Shown: piece by piece, positions 35,036 through 41,764 of the stretch
Position numbering within the stretch: position 1 is the stretch's first letter
Layout: each line of letters starts with the position of its first letter
Origin: SIG299 sp964541485
GTDB lineage: Bacteria > Bacillota > Clostridia > Lachnospirales > Lachnospiraceae
NCBI GenBank assembly: GCA_964541485.1
Contig: CAZIQL010000001.1
Span: 1-64,000 of the forward strand
DNA length: 64,000 nucleotides
Reading direction: 5' to 3'
Notes under the pieces: model-generated
The model's database searches: none
What the model saw: the letters and a program-made list of their open reading frames with translations, nothing else
What the model was told of the DNA's origin: nothing
Position numbers and translations under genes: made by a program

Positions 35036-35072
35036 ATCATAGCAAGTTCCCTTTTAAATTTTCTAACCCCCC
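35036..35072 (-). promoter_or_regulatory. Predicted late promoter 1 (packaging/portal/Prp unit)
   Basis: On the - strand GGGGGGTTAG (35072-35063), AAAA, 17 bases, TATGAT (35041-35036), with CTTGC before the box as in promoter 2. It lies between the early-operon terminator and terS. Confidence 0.8.
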
Positions 35073-35080
35073 ACATTGTA

Positions 35081-35107
35081 AAAAAAGAGCGCTTTACTTG
35101 CGCTCTT
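35081..35107 (-). terminator. Intrinsic terminator at the end of the early operon
   Basis: On the - strand AAGAGCGC and GCGCTCTT form a perfect stem with a 7-base loop, followed by TTTTT. It separates early and late genes. Confidence 0.9.
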
Positions 35108-35115
35108 TCCACATT

Positions 35116-35334
35116 TTAACGATATTTTTTATCCAGTTCCTGATATAATGGACAATTTTTATAATCCGCTCTACAATGCTTTTCTTTCGTTATCTCTTTC
35201 CCTCTCTTGCTTTGAAACTCTAACGTGGTCGCTATACTTTCATTTGATATGCCCTCACATTTGATATTTCTCGCATCTTCCTTCTTGTAGAACGGGCATT
35301 GAACATCTATATCTTTATACTCCGAGCGTTTCAT
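35116..35334 (-). CDS. Small Cys-containing phage protein (72 aa)
   Basis: A 72-residue basic protein with four or five Cys/His positions: V-Q-C-P-F-Y near residue 12, then K-C-E, H-C and N-C-P-L-Y. A zinc-binding fold is plausible. Last gene of the early operon, just before its terminator. Similar small proteins with a paired C-P-(F/L)-Y pattern are common in Clostridia prophages, but I know no function. Confidence 0.6.
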   Translation of the reverse strand: MKRSEYKDIDVQCPFYKKEDARNIKCEGISNESIATTLEFQSKRGKEITKEKHCRADYKNCPLYQELDKKYR

Positions 35335-35340
35335 CTGACA

Positions 35341-35637
35341 TCACCCCTTCCCAATCACATTTACAAATGCCTTTAGTTCTCTTCCCTTCTCGCCGTCAAC
35401 AATATCCCATGAAACAAAGGGACTAATTTTATCAGATATTTTATGTAGGAGTTCACGCTTAGCTATATCAGCTGGCAGTTCATCTGCAATAGTCATCTGT
35501 GCACCAATCCTTATCACATCTCTGCCTATTTGGATCAATGGTGTGCACTGATTCTGACAACCTTTCAGAAATGCTATTTCTTCTCTCAATTGCCTTTTAG
35601 TCTTGAAATTTTTAAATAGTTTTGCTATAATTCTCAC
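35341..35637 (-). CDS. Hypothetical phage protein (98 aa)
   Basis: A 98-residue, basic, mainly helical protein, no recognised domain. It opens with a Lys/Arg-rich helix (MRIIAKLFKNFKTKRQLREE). It overlaps the YopX-like gene by four bases (start inside its stop), so it is translated from the same early transcript. Confidence 0.55.
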   Translation of the reverse strand: MRIIAKLFKNFKTKRQLREEIAFLKGCQNQCTPLIQIGRDVIRIGAQMTIADELPADIAKRELLHKISDKISPFVSWDIVDGEKGRELKAFVNVIGKG

Positions 35638-35999
35638 TCCTTCACTAAATCCGCATTGTCAAATACGTTGCCGATAACTTTAAATTTGTTCCACATTCCG
35701 TTGATATACTGCTTTCCGTCATATTCATCAAAAAGTACAAATGTATCTTCCACAAAAGCAACATTTCCTTTGGCATGAATTTGAGGATAACTTATAATAT
35801 CATTCTCCCAAATCTTGTTTCCGTTCTTGTCGGTCAAGCCTGTGTATTGGCAGATGGTGTTGGCATCAACTTCAATCATATTTGGAACATCATTCGTAGT
35901 TCCCCACAAAATGTATGCACACTCCCAGATTTTAAATAAATAGCCTTCTACCCACTTACCATTGTCAATCCGCTTTCCACGGAATAAAATCTCTCTCAT
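35634..35999 (-). CDS. YopX-family phage protein
   Basis: A 121-residue YopX protein (PF09643), first known from phage SPbeta. It shows the family opening MREILFRGKRIDNGKWVEGY, the central CQYTGLTDKNGNKIWENDII and a VIGNVFDN ending. These proteins are very common in early regions of Firmicutes phages and their biochemical role is not established. GAAGGGAGAGTGAGAGC precedes the ATG. Confidence 0.9.
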   Translation of the reverse strand: MREILFRGKRIDNGKWVEGYLFKIWECAYILWGTTNDVPNMIEVDANTICQYTGLTDKNGNKIWENDIISYPQIHAKGNVAFVEDTFVLFDEYDGKQYINGMWNKFKVIGNVFDNADLVKE

Positions 36000-36003
36000 G
36001 CTC

Positions 36004-36387
36004 TCACTCTCCCTTCTTTTCCAAGGCTTCTTCTGCTTCGGCTTCTGTCAAAAACCAATCCACACCAAAATCCGCAATTGCAACAGGTATGTATGTGTCC
36101 GGGTCTACATATACTTTGTAGCAAAAGCAACACACATCATCACATTCAGCAAATCCGCAAATATTTCCTACTTCAACTGCGTTCCAATATCGGTTTACAA
36201 TATAAATAACCGTTCCCACCTTACACGGTAGAGAAATCAGCAACCCTTGTTCCTGCTTGTCCTTAAATGCTTGCAGTTCCTTTTGACATTCAATCAATTC
36301 TTTTGTTGCGTACATTCTACCCTTTGCACATTCATCCGCAAGTGCCATCTGTGGACACTTTTTTGTACACGTTTCGCATCTCTCCAT
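36004..36387 (-). CDS. Cys-rich hypothetical phage protein (127 aa)
   Basis: A 127-residue protein. The N-terminal C-E-T-C-T-K-K-C pattern and a later C-D-D-V-C-C-F-C cluster (about residues 82-89) suggest metal binding. The C-terminus (DWFLTEAEAEEALEKKGE) has the T-x-x-E-A-E-x-A-L pattern seen after WFLT in many phage hypothetical proteins. Function unknown. Confidence 0.6.
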   Translation of the reverse strand: MERCETCTKKCPQMALADECAKGRMYATKELIECQKELQAFKDKQEQGLLISLPCKVGTVIYIVNRYWNAVEVGNICGFAECDDVCCFCYKVYVDPDTYIPVAIADFGVDWFLTEAEAEEALEKKGE

Positions 36388-36390
36388 GAT

Positions 36391-36654
36391 TTACTCTCCC
36401 TTCTCAATCGGCTCAAAGCATTCTACTAATCTCTCTTTTGTAATCTCAATCCACTGTACGCTCTTTGCTTTTTTGGACTTCCATATACGTTCAAGGTGTA
36501 AACAATCTTTGTCATCGATGATGTTGTAAATACGTTCAGTTTCTTGTCTTTCCCATATGCTCCCTTCCGGAATAGTCATGTACTTTCCTTCCATCAGAAA
36601 GCCGTCTTCGTCGTATTTATCAAGAAACATTGTTTTGATACATCTGTACTGCAT
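36391..36654 (-). CDS. Hypothetical phage protein (87 aa)
   Basis: An 87-residue protein, beta-rich in the first half (YRCIKTMFLDKYDEDGF, EGKYMTIPEGSIWE), ending with a helix RLVECFEPI. The pattern resembles many small phage proteins of unknown role. I take the ATG at 36654, which follows GAAGGGAGAGTAGT, in preference to the in-frame 36675 start. Confidence 0.6.
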   Translation of the reverse strand: MQYRCIKTMFLDKYDEDGFLMEGKYMTIPEGSIWERQETERIYNIIDDKDCLHLERIWKSKKAKSVQWIEITKERLVECFEPIEKGE

Positions 36655-36671
36655 ACTACTCTCCCTTCTGC

Positions 36672-36755
36672 TCACTCTGCCTTTTCCACCACAACACGGA
36701 TTTTAGTACCGTCCACGTTATAGTGAATAATTCCTTTGATTATCATCTCAATCAT
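36672..36755 (-). CDS. Very small ORF (27 aa) in the early operon
   Basis: Starts MIEMIIKGIIHYNVDG and ends VVVEKAE, with AGGTGTGATT just before the ATG, the same ribosome-binding block used by its neighbours. It fits exactly between two genes. Short but in register with the operon. Confidence 0.45.
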   Translation of the reverse strand: MIEMIIKGIIHYNVDGTKIRVVVEKAE

Positions 36756-36763
36756 AATCACAC

Positions 36764-36937
36764 CTACTTTCTCTCAAAACATTCTTCCAAGTCGGTTGTT
36801 CCGTCAAATACACTTCTTTTCTTGCAATACCACCTTCCGCTATGGTAAGCACCCAAATGACAATGCACACAGTTCTGACAAGATACCTCGTTTTTCTTCC
36901 GTTCAATTTCTTCAAGGATTGCTTTGTTCTTAATCAT
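36764..36937 (-). CDS. Small Cys/His-rich phage protein (57 aa)
   Basis: A 57-residue protein starting MIKNKAILEEIERKK, with S-C-Q-N-C-V-H-C-H (about residues 19-27) followed by W-Y-C and E-E-C-F, a likely zinc-binding module. GAGGTGTGATT precedes the ATG and the stop is just before the next small ORF, so it fills an otherwise empty interval in the early operon. Function unknown. Confidence 0.65.
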   Translation of the reverse strand: MIKNKAILEEIERKKNEVSCQNCVHCHLGAYHSGRWYCKKRSVFDGTTDLEECFERK

Positions 36938-36939
36938 AA

Positions 36940-37275
36940 TCACACCTCGCTATCTAACTTCTGACCGCAATCAGTACAATATTTCATCTGTTCCGGCTCT
37001 CCCATGCCTTCTGTAAAATAACCAACATATGCTCCGCAAGTAGGACAATGCAATTCATCATTAAATCCGACTTCTTCGCTATACGGCATTTCTTTACACA
37101 CTGGCTTCTTCGCAATCTGCTTTTCCAATGCGTTGATTGCCATACCAAATGCCTTAAGTAGTGGTTTCTCTTCTTTGACAAGATTGCATTTCGCACAATC
37201 CCTATCACAATAACTTGCCCTTTGAATACATCTGATTTCGTTTTCCATGTATTCTTTTGCTTCCGCTTCCGTCAT
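36940..37275 (-). CDS. Zinc-ribbon phage protein (111 aa)
   Basis: A 111-residue protein with two Cys clusters. The first, R-D-C-A-K-C (about residues 24-30), follows other Cys residues. The second pair, C-P-T-C-G-A-Y at about residue 78 and Y-C-T-D-C-G-Q-K-L at the C-terminus, is a classic zinc ribbon. The start at 37275 follows GAGGTGTGATT; the GTG six bases upstream is within that site. Small zinc-ribbon proteins of this form are frequent in Clostridia phages. Function unknown. Confidence 0.65.
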   Translation of the reverse strand: MTEAEAKEYMENEIRCIQRASYCDRDCAKCNLVKEEKPLLKAFGMAINALEKQIAKKPVCKEMPYSEEVGFNDELHCPTCGAYVGYFTEGMGEPEQMKYCTDCGQKLDSEV

Positions 37276-37287
37276 AATCACACCTCG

Positions 37288-37527
37288 CTATCTCCCCATA
37301 GAACCGAAATCTAAAGGCATATCGCCTGTTTTATCAATTACAAATTCTTTTACAAGACAAATACCCAACGCATCTTGAAAATTACATTCCTTGCATCTGA
37401 AAATCGGCTGATTTTTTTCTTCTGTTTCCTTGCAGTTCATGCAATAGTTATGTGTAAACTGATTCAACCCTTCTACTGCCTTGTTGATATTGTCTGCATT
37501 TCCTTCTGTGTAAATTGGCTTTACCAT
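37288..37527 (-). CDS. Cys-containing hypothetical phage protein (79 aa)
   Basis: A 79-residue protein with Y-C-M-N-C-K (about residues 28-33), R-C-K-E-C-N (about 44-49) and a later lone Cys, consistent with one zinc site. The rest has no recognised domain. It sits in the run of small Cys-rich early genes and ends seven bases before the next start block. Confidence 0.6.
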   Translation of the reverse strand: MVKPIYTEGNADNINKAVEGLNQFTHNYCMNCKETEEKNQPIFRCKECNFQDALGICLVKEFVIDKTGDMPLDFGSMGR

Positions 37528-37530
37528 TCC

Positions 37531-37836
37531 TCATTCCCCCTTTAACTGCTCTGCCACGTCACGTAAAATTATCTTGCAATCCGCAACTGTATAACAAGTG
37601 TTCTTCAATTCAAGTTCAGTCAGTTTCCTCATTGCTTTCTCCGTAAATTCATCAATCGCTTTTGCCTTTATCTCCTCTTCGGTTGTGCTTGGCAGTGATT
37701 CGACAAACTCTGCTAAATCTTTATACACCGTTTGAATAACTACTTCGTCATTTTTCATGTCCTCATGCCTGAAAACGAATCGCTTGCCCTCAATTACGGC
37801 AAGTAACATTTTGTCAACTTCAATCAATCTGCTCAT
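37531..37836 (-). CDS. Hypothetical phage protein (101 aa)
   Basis: A 101-residue acidic, helical protein. It begins MSRLIEVDKMLLAVIEGKRF and contains LAEFVESLPSTTEEE and DEFTEKAMRKLTEL. This opening (R-L-I-x-V-D) recalls the R-L-I-D-A-D/T start of its neighbour and of many short phage proteins. Function unknown. It overlaps the upstream gene by four bases. Confidence 0.55.
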   Translation of the reverse strand: MSRLIEVDKMLLAVIEGKRFVFRHEDMKNDEVVIQTVYKDLAEFVESLPSTTEEEIKAKAIDEFTEKAMRKLTELELKNTCYTVADCKIILRDVAEQLKGE

Positions 37837-38099
37837 CGCTCCACACCGCCCTTTCTGACAATCGCCATTGATTCTCTTATACCAACTTCTGCCCCTTCGT
37901 TGTAATCAACTAAACAGCATTTGTGGTAATGGCCTGCCAATTCTTCCAACTGCTCCACAACCTTTTCTTCGTCATAGGCTGTTGGTGCATTTTCTATAAC
38001 AGCTATCATTGTGTTTGTATTTATCAACGTTCCGTTACTCATGGTGCATGCTTTTAACTGTTTTACTAAATCCGTAGCATCAATCAGCCTTTTCATCAC
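37833..38099 (-). CDS. Hypothetical phage protein (88 aa)
   Basis: An 88-residue protein starting MMKRLIDATDLVKQLK, the common R-L-I-D-A opening of small phage proteins, with IENAPTAYDEEKVVEQLEEL in the middle, another pattern shared across Firmicutes prophages. Function unknown. Ends in an ATGA-type overlap with the following gene. Confidence 0.6.
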   Translation of the reverse strand: MMKRLIDATDLVKQLKACTMSNGTLINTNTMIAVIENAPTAYDEEKVVEQLEELAGHYHKCCLVDYNEGAEVGIRESMAIVRKGGVER

Positions 38100-38105
38100 T
38101 CCACC

Positions 38106-38516
38106 TCACCCTCGCGCCTGCAGAAATGCATTCAGCTCCTTGATGTTCTGCTCACATTCTGTCATTTGACGTGCACATGCTTCCATCTTTTCTGTTTCAT
38201 CTATCAGCCGACGTGTGATGGTTTCTCTGACAATGTCTGGGAGCCCTGCTGCCATAGCTGATTTTATTGTCTCTTCCGAAATTCTTGCTGCCATGTCGGC
38301 CTTCTTCTCCTCTACAGGCTTTGGTTCAGTTTCCTTGGTGCTCTGTCTTACCCTTTTCTTTCTCTCCACTTCGCTTACGTCGATACCCTGCTTTCTCAAT
38401 ACCTCTACGATTTCGTCATAGGTACAGCCATTCATATCTGCAAGGATTTTGACCTGCTGCTTTTTTTCTTTCCCTTCCCGGAATTCTCTTACTATCTCAT
38501 TTGCCTTCATGTACAT
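38106..38516 (-). CDS. Hypothetical phage protein with HTH-like N-terminus (136 aa)
   Basis: A 136-residue protein. Residues about 3-45 form helices with a possible helix-turn-helix (ILADMNGCTYDEIVEVLRKQ), then a Lys/Glu-rich linker and a C-terminal coiled coil (about 90-132). The ATG at 38516 follows AAAGGAGAGAAAATAAG; an open frame reaching 38618 overlaps the small Cys-rich gene upstream and is not used. Possibly DNA-binding; unproven. Confidence 0.6.
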   Translation of the reverse strand: MYMKANEIVREFREGKEKKQQVKILADMNGCTYDEIVEVLRKQGIDVSEVERKKRVRQSTKETEPKPVEEKKADMAARISEETIKSAMAAGLPDIVRETITRRLIDETEKMEACARQMTECEQNIKELNAFLQARG

Positions 38517-38517
38517 C

Positions 38518-38688
38518 TTATTTTCTCTCCTTTGCTTTCGACTCTTCTTCTCTCTCATACTTCGCCAGTTTCTTAAGTGCTTCTCTAAGCGGACAGTCAC
38601 AGCAGAAGGTATGCTCATCGCATATCCCTCTGCATGTCTTATCTCCGTTTTTTAACAAGTTGCCTTCATCATCCACCAATCTTGCCAT
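38518..38688 (-). CDS. Small Cys-rich phage protein (56 aa)
   Basis: A 56-residue protein, MARLVDDEGNLLKNGDK then T-C-R-G-I-C and F-C-C-D-C-P-L-R, a compact Cys cluster likely to bind zinc, ending in a charged helix. Its ATG overlaps the previous stop (TAATG). It fills the interval between two accepted genes. Confidence 0.6.
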   Translation of the reverse strand: MARLVDDEGNLLKNGDKTCRGICDEHTFCCDCPLREALKKLAKYEREEESKAKERK

Positions 38689-39134
38689 TACACTTCCTCC
38701 ACTGCCTTCTTGGTAATGATTCTCTCAATCTTAATCTTATTCTTTGAACCCACGCCGATCGTCACCTTAATCTGCTGTCTATATGCAGAAATGGTCACAG
38801 AAGCTTTATCAATTGCATCATCCGCTACCGCACATGCGATTTTCTTTAAAAGCTCTCTCTGGCTCACATCAAGCTTAGCTTCCTCTTCTGCTGTTTCTCC
38901 AAACTTTCTCTCAATTGTTTTGGCAGCCTTTTCTTTCATCCTCTTAATCCGGGCATAGTCGTTAGAACCCGAACATCCGCACATTTCACTTGCCGCCTCG
39001 TCCAAATCTTCCGGTTGCCACGTGTTCACTGTCTGCAGAAGTGTCTGCTGACCACAGAACCGACATGTGCCATACTGTTCCTGTAATCCCTCCAGATGTT
39101 CATCCTTATATCTCCTAATCTCATCACTCAGCAT
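38688..39134 (-). CDS. Hypothetical phage protein with zinc-finger-like motif (148 aa)
   Basis: A 148-residue protein. The T-C-R-F-C-G-Q motif (about residues 23-29) and M-C-G-C-S-G (about 51-56) look like a split zinc ribbon. The remainder is helical and ends in a beta-type lysine-rich segment (VTIGVGSKNKIKIERI). Proteins of this form occur in early regions of Clostridia phages; function unknown. Confidence 0.6.
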   Translation of the reverse strand: MLSDEIRRYKDEHLEGLQEQYGTCRFCGQQTLLQTVNTWQPEDLDEAASEMCGCSGSNDYARIKRMKEKAAKTIERKFGETAEEEAKLDVSQRELLKKIACAVADDAIDKASVTISAYRQQIKVTIGVGSKNKIKIERIITKKAVEEV

Positions 39135-39148
39135 ATTGTTATTCCTTT

Positions 39149-39331
39149 CTACTCTGCACGTAACTGCACGTTCTCAAATTTCAGTAAATCCTGCGGTGTT
39201 GCATTTGGATTTACTCTTAGTCTTGTCTTTTCCCATTCCATCAGCCATTCTACCGGAATGAATTTTGTGGTCTGTGGTCCCATCACCGCATACCGCATCT
39301 TTTTATACAATTTGTATTCTTCGTCTTCCAT
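39149..39331 (-). CDS. Hypothetical phage protein (60 aa)
   Basis: A 60-residue protein with a strong ribosome binding site (GTAGGAGGGAACC) before the ATG. No recognised motif; mixed-charge, mostly helical, with M-G-P-Q-T-T-K-F-I-P-V-E-W in the middle. It lies directly after ssb. Confidence 0.5.
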   Translation of the reverse strand: MEDEEYKLYKKMRYAVMGPQTTKFIPVEWLMEWEKTRLRVNPNATPQDLLKFENVQLRAE

Positions 39332-39340
39332 GGTTCCCTC

Positions 39341-39760
39341 CTACGCAAACGGCAATTCTTCGTCCAATCCATCCGGAATATTCATAAAACCATCATTGTC
39401 TGTACTTGGTTCCGGTCTGCTGCTGCCACTGTGATTTCCCTTACTCTCTGCAAACTCGATATCGTCTAACACTACATCTGTTGTGTATACCTTCTGACCG
39501 TCCTTGTTTGTGTAGCTGCCGGTCTGAATTCTGCCGGTGACTGCAATCTTCGTTCCCTGTCTCAAATACTTCTCTGCAAACTCAGCCAGTCTTCCAAAGC
39601 ATACACATCCGATAAAGTCTGCGCTCTGCTGATTGTTCTCCTGTCTGTTTCTACGGTCCACCGCCAACGTAAAACGCGCGATTGCCATATTGTCACCGCT
39701 CTGTGAATATCGTACATCAGGGTCACGCGTTAGCCGACCGATTAAGATCACTCTGTTCAT
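39341..39760 (-). CDS. ssb: Single-stranded DNA-binding protein
   Basis: A 139-residue OB-fold SSB: MNRVILIGRLTRDPDVRYSQ at the N-terminus, FTLAVDRRNR, FIGCVCFGRLAEFAEKYLRQ and VTGRIQTGSYTNKDG. The acidic C-terminal tail ends E-E-L-P-F-A, one residue longer than the usual D-D-I-P-F end that recruits host replication proteins. It protects single-stranded DNA during phage replication or recombination. The ATG at 39760 follows GAGGAGAAGAAGGA. Confidence 0.93.
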   Translation of the reverse strand: MNRVILIGRLTRDPDVRYSQSGDNMAIARFTLAVDRRNRQENNQQSADFIGCVCFGRLAEFAEKYLRQGTKIAVTGRIQTGSYTNKDGQKVYTTDVVLDDIEFAESKGNHSGSSRPEPSTDNDGFMNIPDGLDEELPFA

Positions 39761-39893
39761 TCCTTCTTCTCCTCTCCTCAAACAGTTTCCTTACAACGCC
39801 TGCTGCCAGTGCAACACCTTCTGCACGTTCCTGTGTCTGTGCCGCCTCTAGTTCTCCTAATGCCTCCATAATCTTTATCTCAAACGGATCCAT
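39723..39893 (-). CDS. Small helical phage protein overlapping ssb (56 aa)
   Basis: A 56-residue, Glu/Ala/Arg-rich helical protein starting MDPFEIKIMEALGELEAA, with GGAGGTTTTGAAA before the ATG. Its 3' end overlaps the start of ssb by 38 bases, and the ssb ribosome binding site lies inside it, so the two are probably translationally coupled. No recognised domain. Confidence 0.5.
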   Translation of the reverse strand: MDPFEIKIMEALGELEAAQTQERAEGVALAAGVVRKLFEERRRRNEQSDLNRSANA

Positions 39894-39895
39894 TT

Positions 39896-40237
39896 TCAAA
39901 ACCTCCATTTCGTATAAACCAATTCATCTTCATTCCAGTCCGGATAATGGCTTTTTAAGTATTCTCTGAAAATCTCAAGCATTTCCTCTCTCAGACCCTC
40001 GTTACCATTGTCCATCAAATTGTGATGATACTGACATCCTACTGCGCCGTTCTTTGCTATTCCAAGACCATTATGTGCTTTTGGGATGTAGTGCATCACA
40101 CTGAATATGTACCCCGCCTCCGGCGACATGTGATATCCTATTTTGCAGAAGATGCACTTCTTCTGGTCACGCTGATAAATCTCATTCCTGGCCTTTGTGG
40201 TAAACTCTCTTGCTCTGGCCTGTTTGCTTCTGGACAT
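39896..40237 (-). CDS. HNH-type nuclease-like protein
   Basis: A 113-residue protein. Residues about 28-36 give a C-I-F-C pair, then H-Y-I-P-K-A-H-N-G-L-G and C-Q-Y-H-H-N-L-M-D-N-G, which is the order of an HNH zinc-type nuclease core (C-x-x-C, H, H/N). The catalytic His would be in M-H-Y-I-P or A-H-N. It is not next to the terminase genes, so a packaging role is less likely than replication or recombination. It shares about 100 bases with the upstream gene. Confidence 0.7.
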   Translation of the reverse strand: MSRSKQARAREFTTKARNEIYQRDQKKCIFCKIGYHMSPEAGYIFSVMHYIPKAHNGLGIAKNGAVGCQYHHNLMDNGNEGLREEMLEIFREYLKSHYPDWNEDELVYTKWRF

Positions 40238-40533
40238 TCCTTTCCTCCCTCAAACGCTATTGTCATTTTCTGCGCAATCGCACGTGCGATTTCCATGTTA
40301 CAGCCCTCGGAATTCTGCCATCCTGCCAGCACAAATACCGTGTCGCACATATCCATCATGTCTAATGCCATCTTCATGTACTCTGCATGTGTGGTTCCTT
40401 CCGGAAGTCCTGCATTTACCTTGGCCGGATTCACTACCGTATGCCCTGCGTCTGTCAGTTCCCGCTCTGCCATTGCAAAACGCTCCATGTAATCTGTTGT
40501 TCCTGTAATTGGTCCACTGATATATACCTTCAT
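40138..40533 (-). CDS. DUF4406 protein (nucleoside deoxyribosyltransferase-like fold)
   Basis: A 131-residue protein starting MKVYISGPITGTTDY, the standard DUF4406 opening, followed by HTVVNPAKVNAGLPEG, then MCDTVFVLAGWQNSEGCNME. The fold relates to nucleoside 2-deoxyribosyltransferases and to TIR-type NAD-binding proteins. The conserved core ends near residue 100; the last 30 residues overlap the HNH gene in another frame and may be dispensable. Function in phages unknown, perhaps nucleotide metabolism. Confidence 0.8.
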   Translation of the reverse strand: MKVYISGPITGTTDYMERFAMAERELTDAGHTVVNPAKVNAGLPEGTTHAEYMKMALDMMDMCDTVFVLAGWQNSEGCNMEIARAIAQKMTIAFEGGKECPEANRPEQESLPQRPGMRFISVTRRSASSAK

Positions 40534-41742
40534 TTAGTTTTCCTCCATTTCAATAATCAGCTCTGCGTTCTTTACAATATCTTCTGCCAGTTCCTTAATT
40601 CTCTTCCAGTTCTTCTGTGCTACCATACGCACCAAAAGATTGGACTTTGTTGTAATGGCTGCTTTATACCCTGCCACTGTACGTTTGGAATCCTCTTCCG
40701 ACTTTGCAGTTATGCCGTTTTCCGGCTCCTCGGCGGTGTCTTCTGCTGCCACTTCGGCATCTTCCGGGAGATTTTCGTCGACTTCGGTCTCTTCTACCGG
40801 CTCCGGCATCGGAATTTCTTCCGGTTTCTCCTCTTTTTTCTTCTCTACCGGCTTGGATTTTACGACTTTACTCTCCTTACGCGGCTTTTCTGCCGGCTTT
40901 GCAGGTGCCGTAGGTTTCGAAGGTGTGGCATTCTGTTGCACCGGTGCAACTTCCTCTTTTTTCGGGAACGGCTCACCGTAAATTCTCTCCCAGTCAGATT
41001 CCGCTTCGCACATTGCATTTATCAGGTTTTCCAGCATTTTGTAGCACTGCTCCCACGGGTATTTCTCCATTTCCCCGGTTCTGACGTTCACCAGCTGTAC
41101 ATCTTCATCCTCACGGATGGATATCATGAATCTTCCCATGCCCTGAATTCTTACGCTGATCATTGCGGTACCGGACGGCGCCAGTGTTTCCAGCACTCCG
41201 AGAGAAGCCCCCATTGCATCATGTACCTCTACAAACATCTCCGGATTCTCCCGGAACATCTGATGCAGTGCTTTGTGCATATTGGTCTCAAGTTCCTTCT
41301 GTTGCTCGTTCTCTCCCTCCAGCATTACCTCGATATCCGTGATTTCCCTTTCGGCGTCTACTTCATCCTTAATTGCCTGAATCTCCGACTTGCTGTAGTC
41401 CGGTGTCAGCATCGAATTCACTTCCTCCGGGAGCTGCAGCATGATAGTCAGCTTTGCATAACCGAAATTCTGGTACTGTCCCAGGAGGCGGTCGGAATAA
41501 CCGCCCTCTGAAAATCTGTCATTGATGTGGATGAACCGGGACACCTGTGTCTTGTCGATGTTATACTCTGCCTGTGCAAATTCGTTTACGTTGGCATAGC
41601 CGGAATCCTTTAAGATATCCGTATCCCTTGCCACCTTCAACAGGTACCCGATTCTCACGAAGCTCTCTGTGCTTCTCCTAAGCTCCGTATCCATTGCCTG
41701 TTTATATTCCTGGTATGTTGTTACCCTTGTTAATTCTTCCAT
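40534..41742 (-). CDS. Early phage protein with DUF3102-like N-terminus and Pro/Lys/Glu linker
   Basis: A 402-residue protein. Residues about 15-110 resemble a DUF3102/ParB-like helical module (RRSTESFVRIGYLLKVARD, GYANVNEFAQAEYNIDKTQV). Residues about 140-260 form a second domain, followed by a low-complexity linker of Pro, Lys, Glu and Ala (about 265-360) that begins with V-A-P-V-Q-Q-N-A encoded by palindrome copy 4. A helical C-terminus follows. The ATG at 41742 follows AAGGAGGATTAC. A role in DNA replication or partition is possible but not shown. Confidence 0.6.
   Translation of the reverse strand: MEELTRVTTYQEYKQAMDTELRRSTESFVRIGYLLKVARDTDILKDSGYANVNEFAQAEYNIDKTQVSRFIHINDRFSEGGYSDRLLGQYQNFGYAKLTIMLQLPEEVNSMLTPDYSKSEIQAIKDEVDAEREITDIEVMLEGENEQQKELETNMHKALHQMFRENPEMFVEVHDAMGASLGVLETLAPSGTAMISVRIQGMGRFMISIREDEDVQLVNVRTGEMEKYPWEQCYKMLENLINAMCEAESDWERIYGEPFPKKEEVAPVQQNATPSKPTAPAKPAEKPRKESKVVKSKPVEKKKEEKPEEIPMPEPVEETEVDENLPEDAEVAAEDTAEEPENGITAKSEEDSKRTVAGYKAAITTKSNLLVRMVAQKNWKRIKELAEDIVKNAELIIEMEEN
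40935..40950. repeat. 16-bp palindrome, copy 4, inside the 402-residue early gene
   Basis: Perfect copy. It encodes V-A-P-V-Q-Q-N-A at the start of a Pro/Lys/Glu-rich linker, the same peptide as copy 2 although the two proteins are otherwise unrelated. Confidence 0.9.
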
Positions 41743-41764
41743 GTAATCCTCCTTGTTTTCCTCC

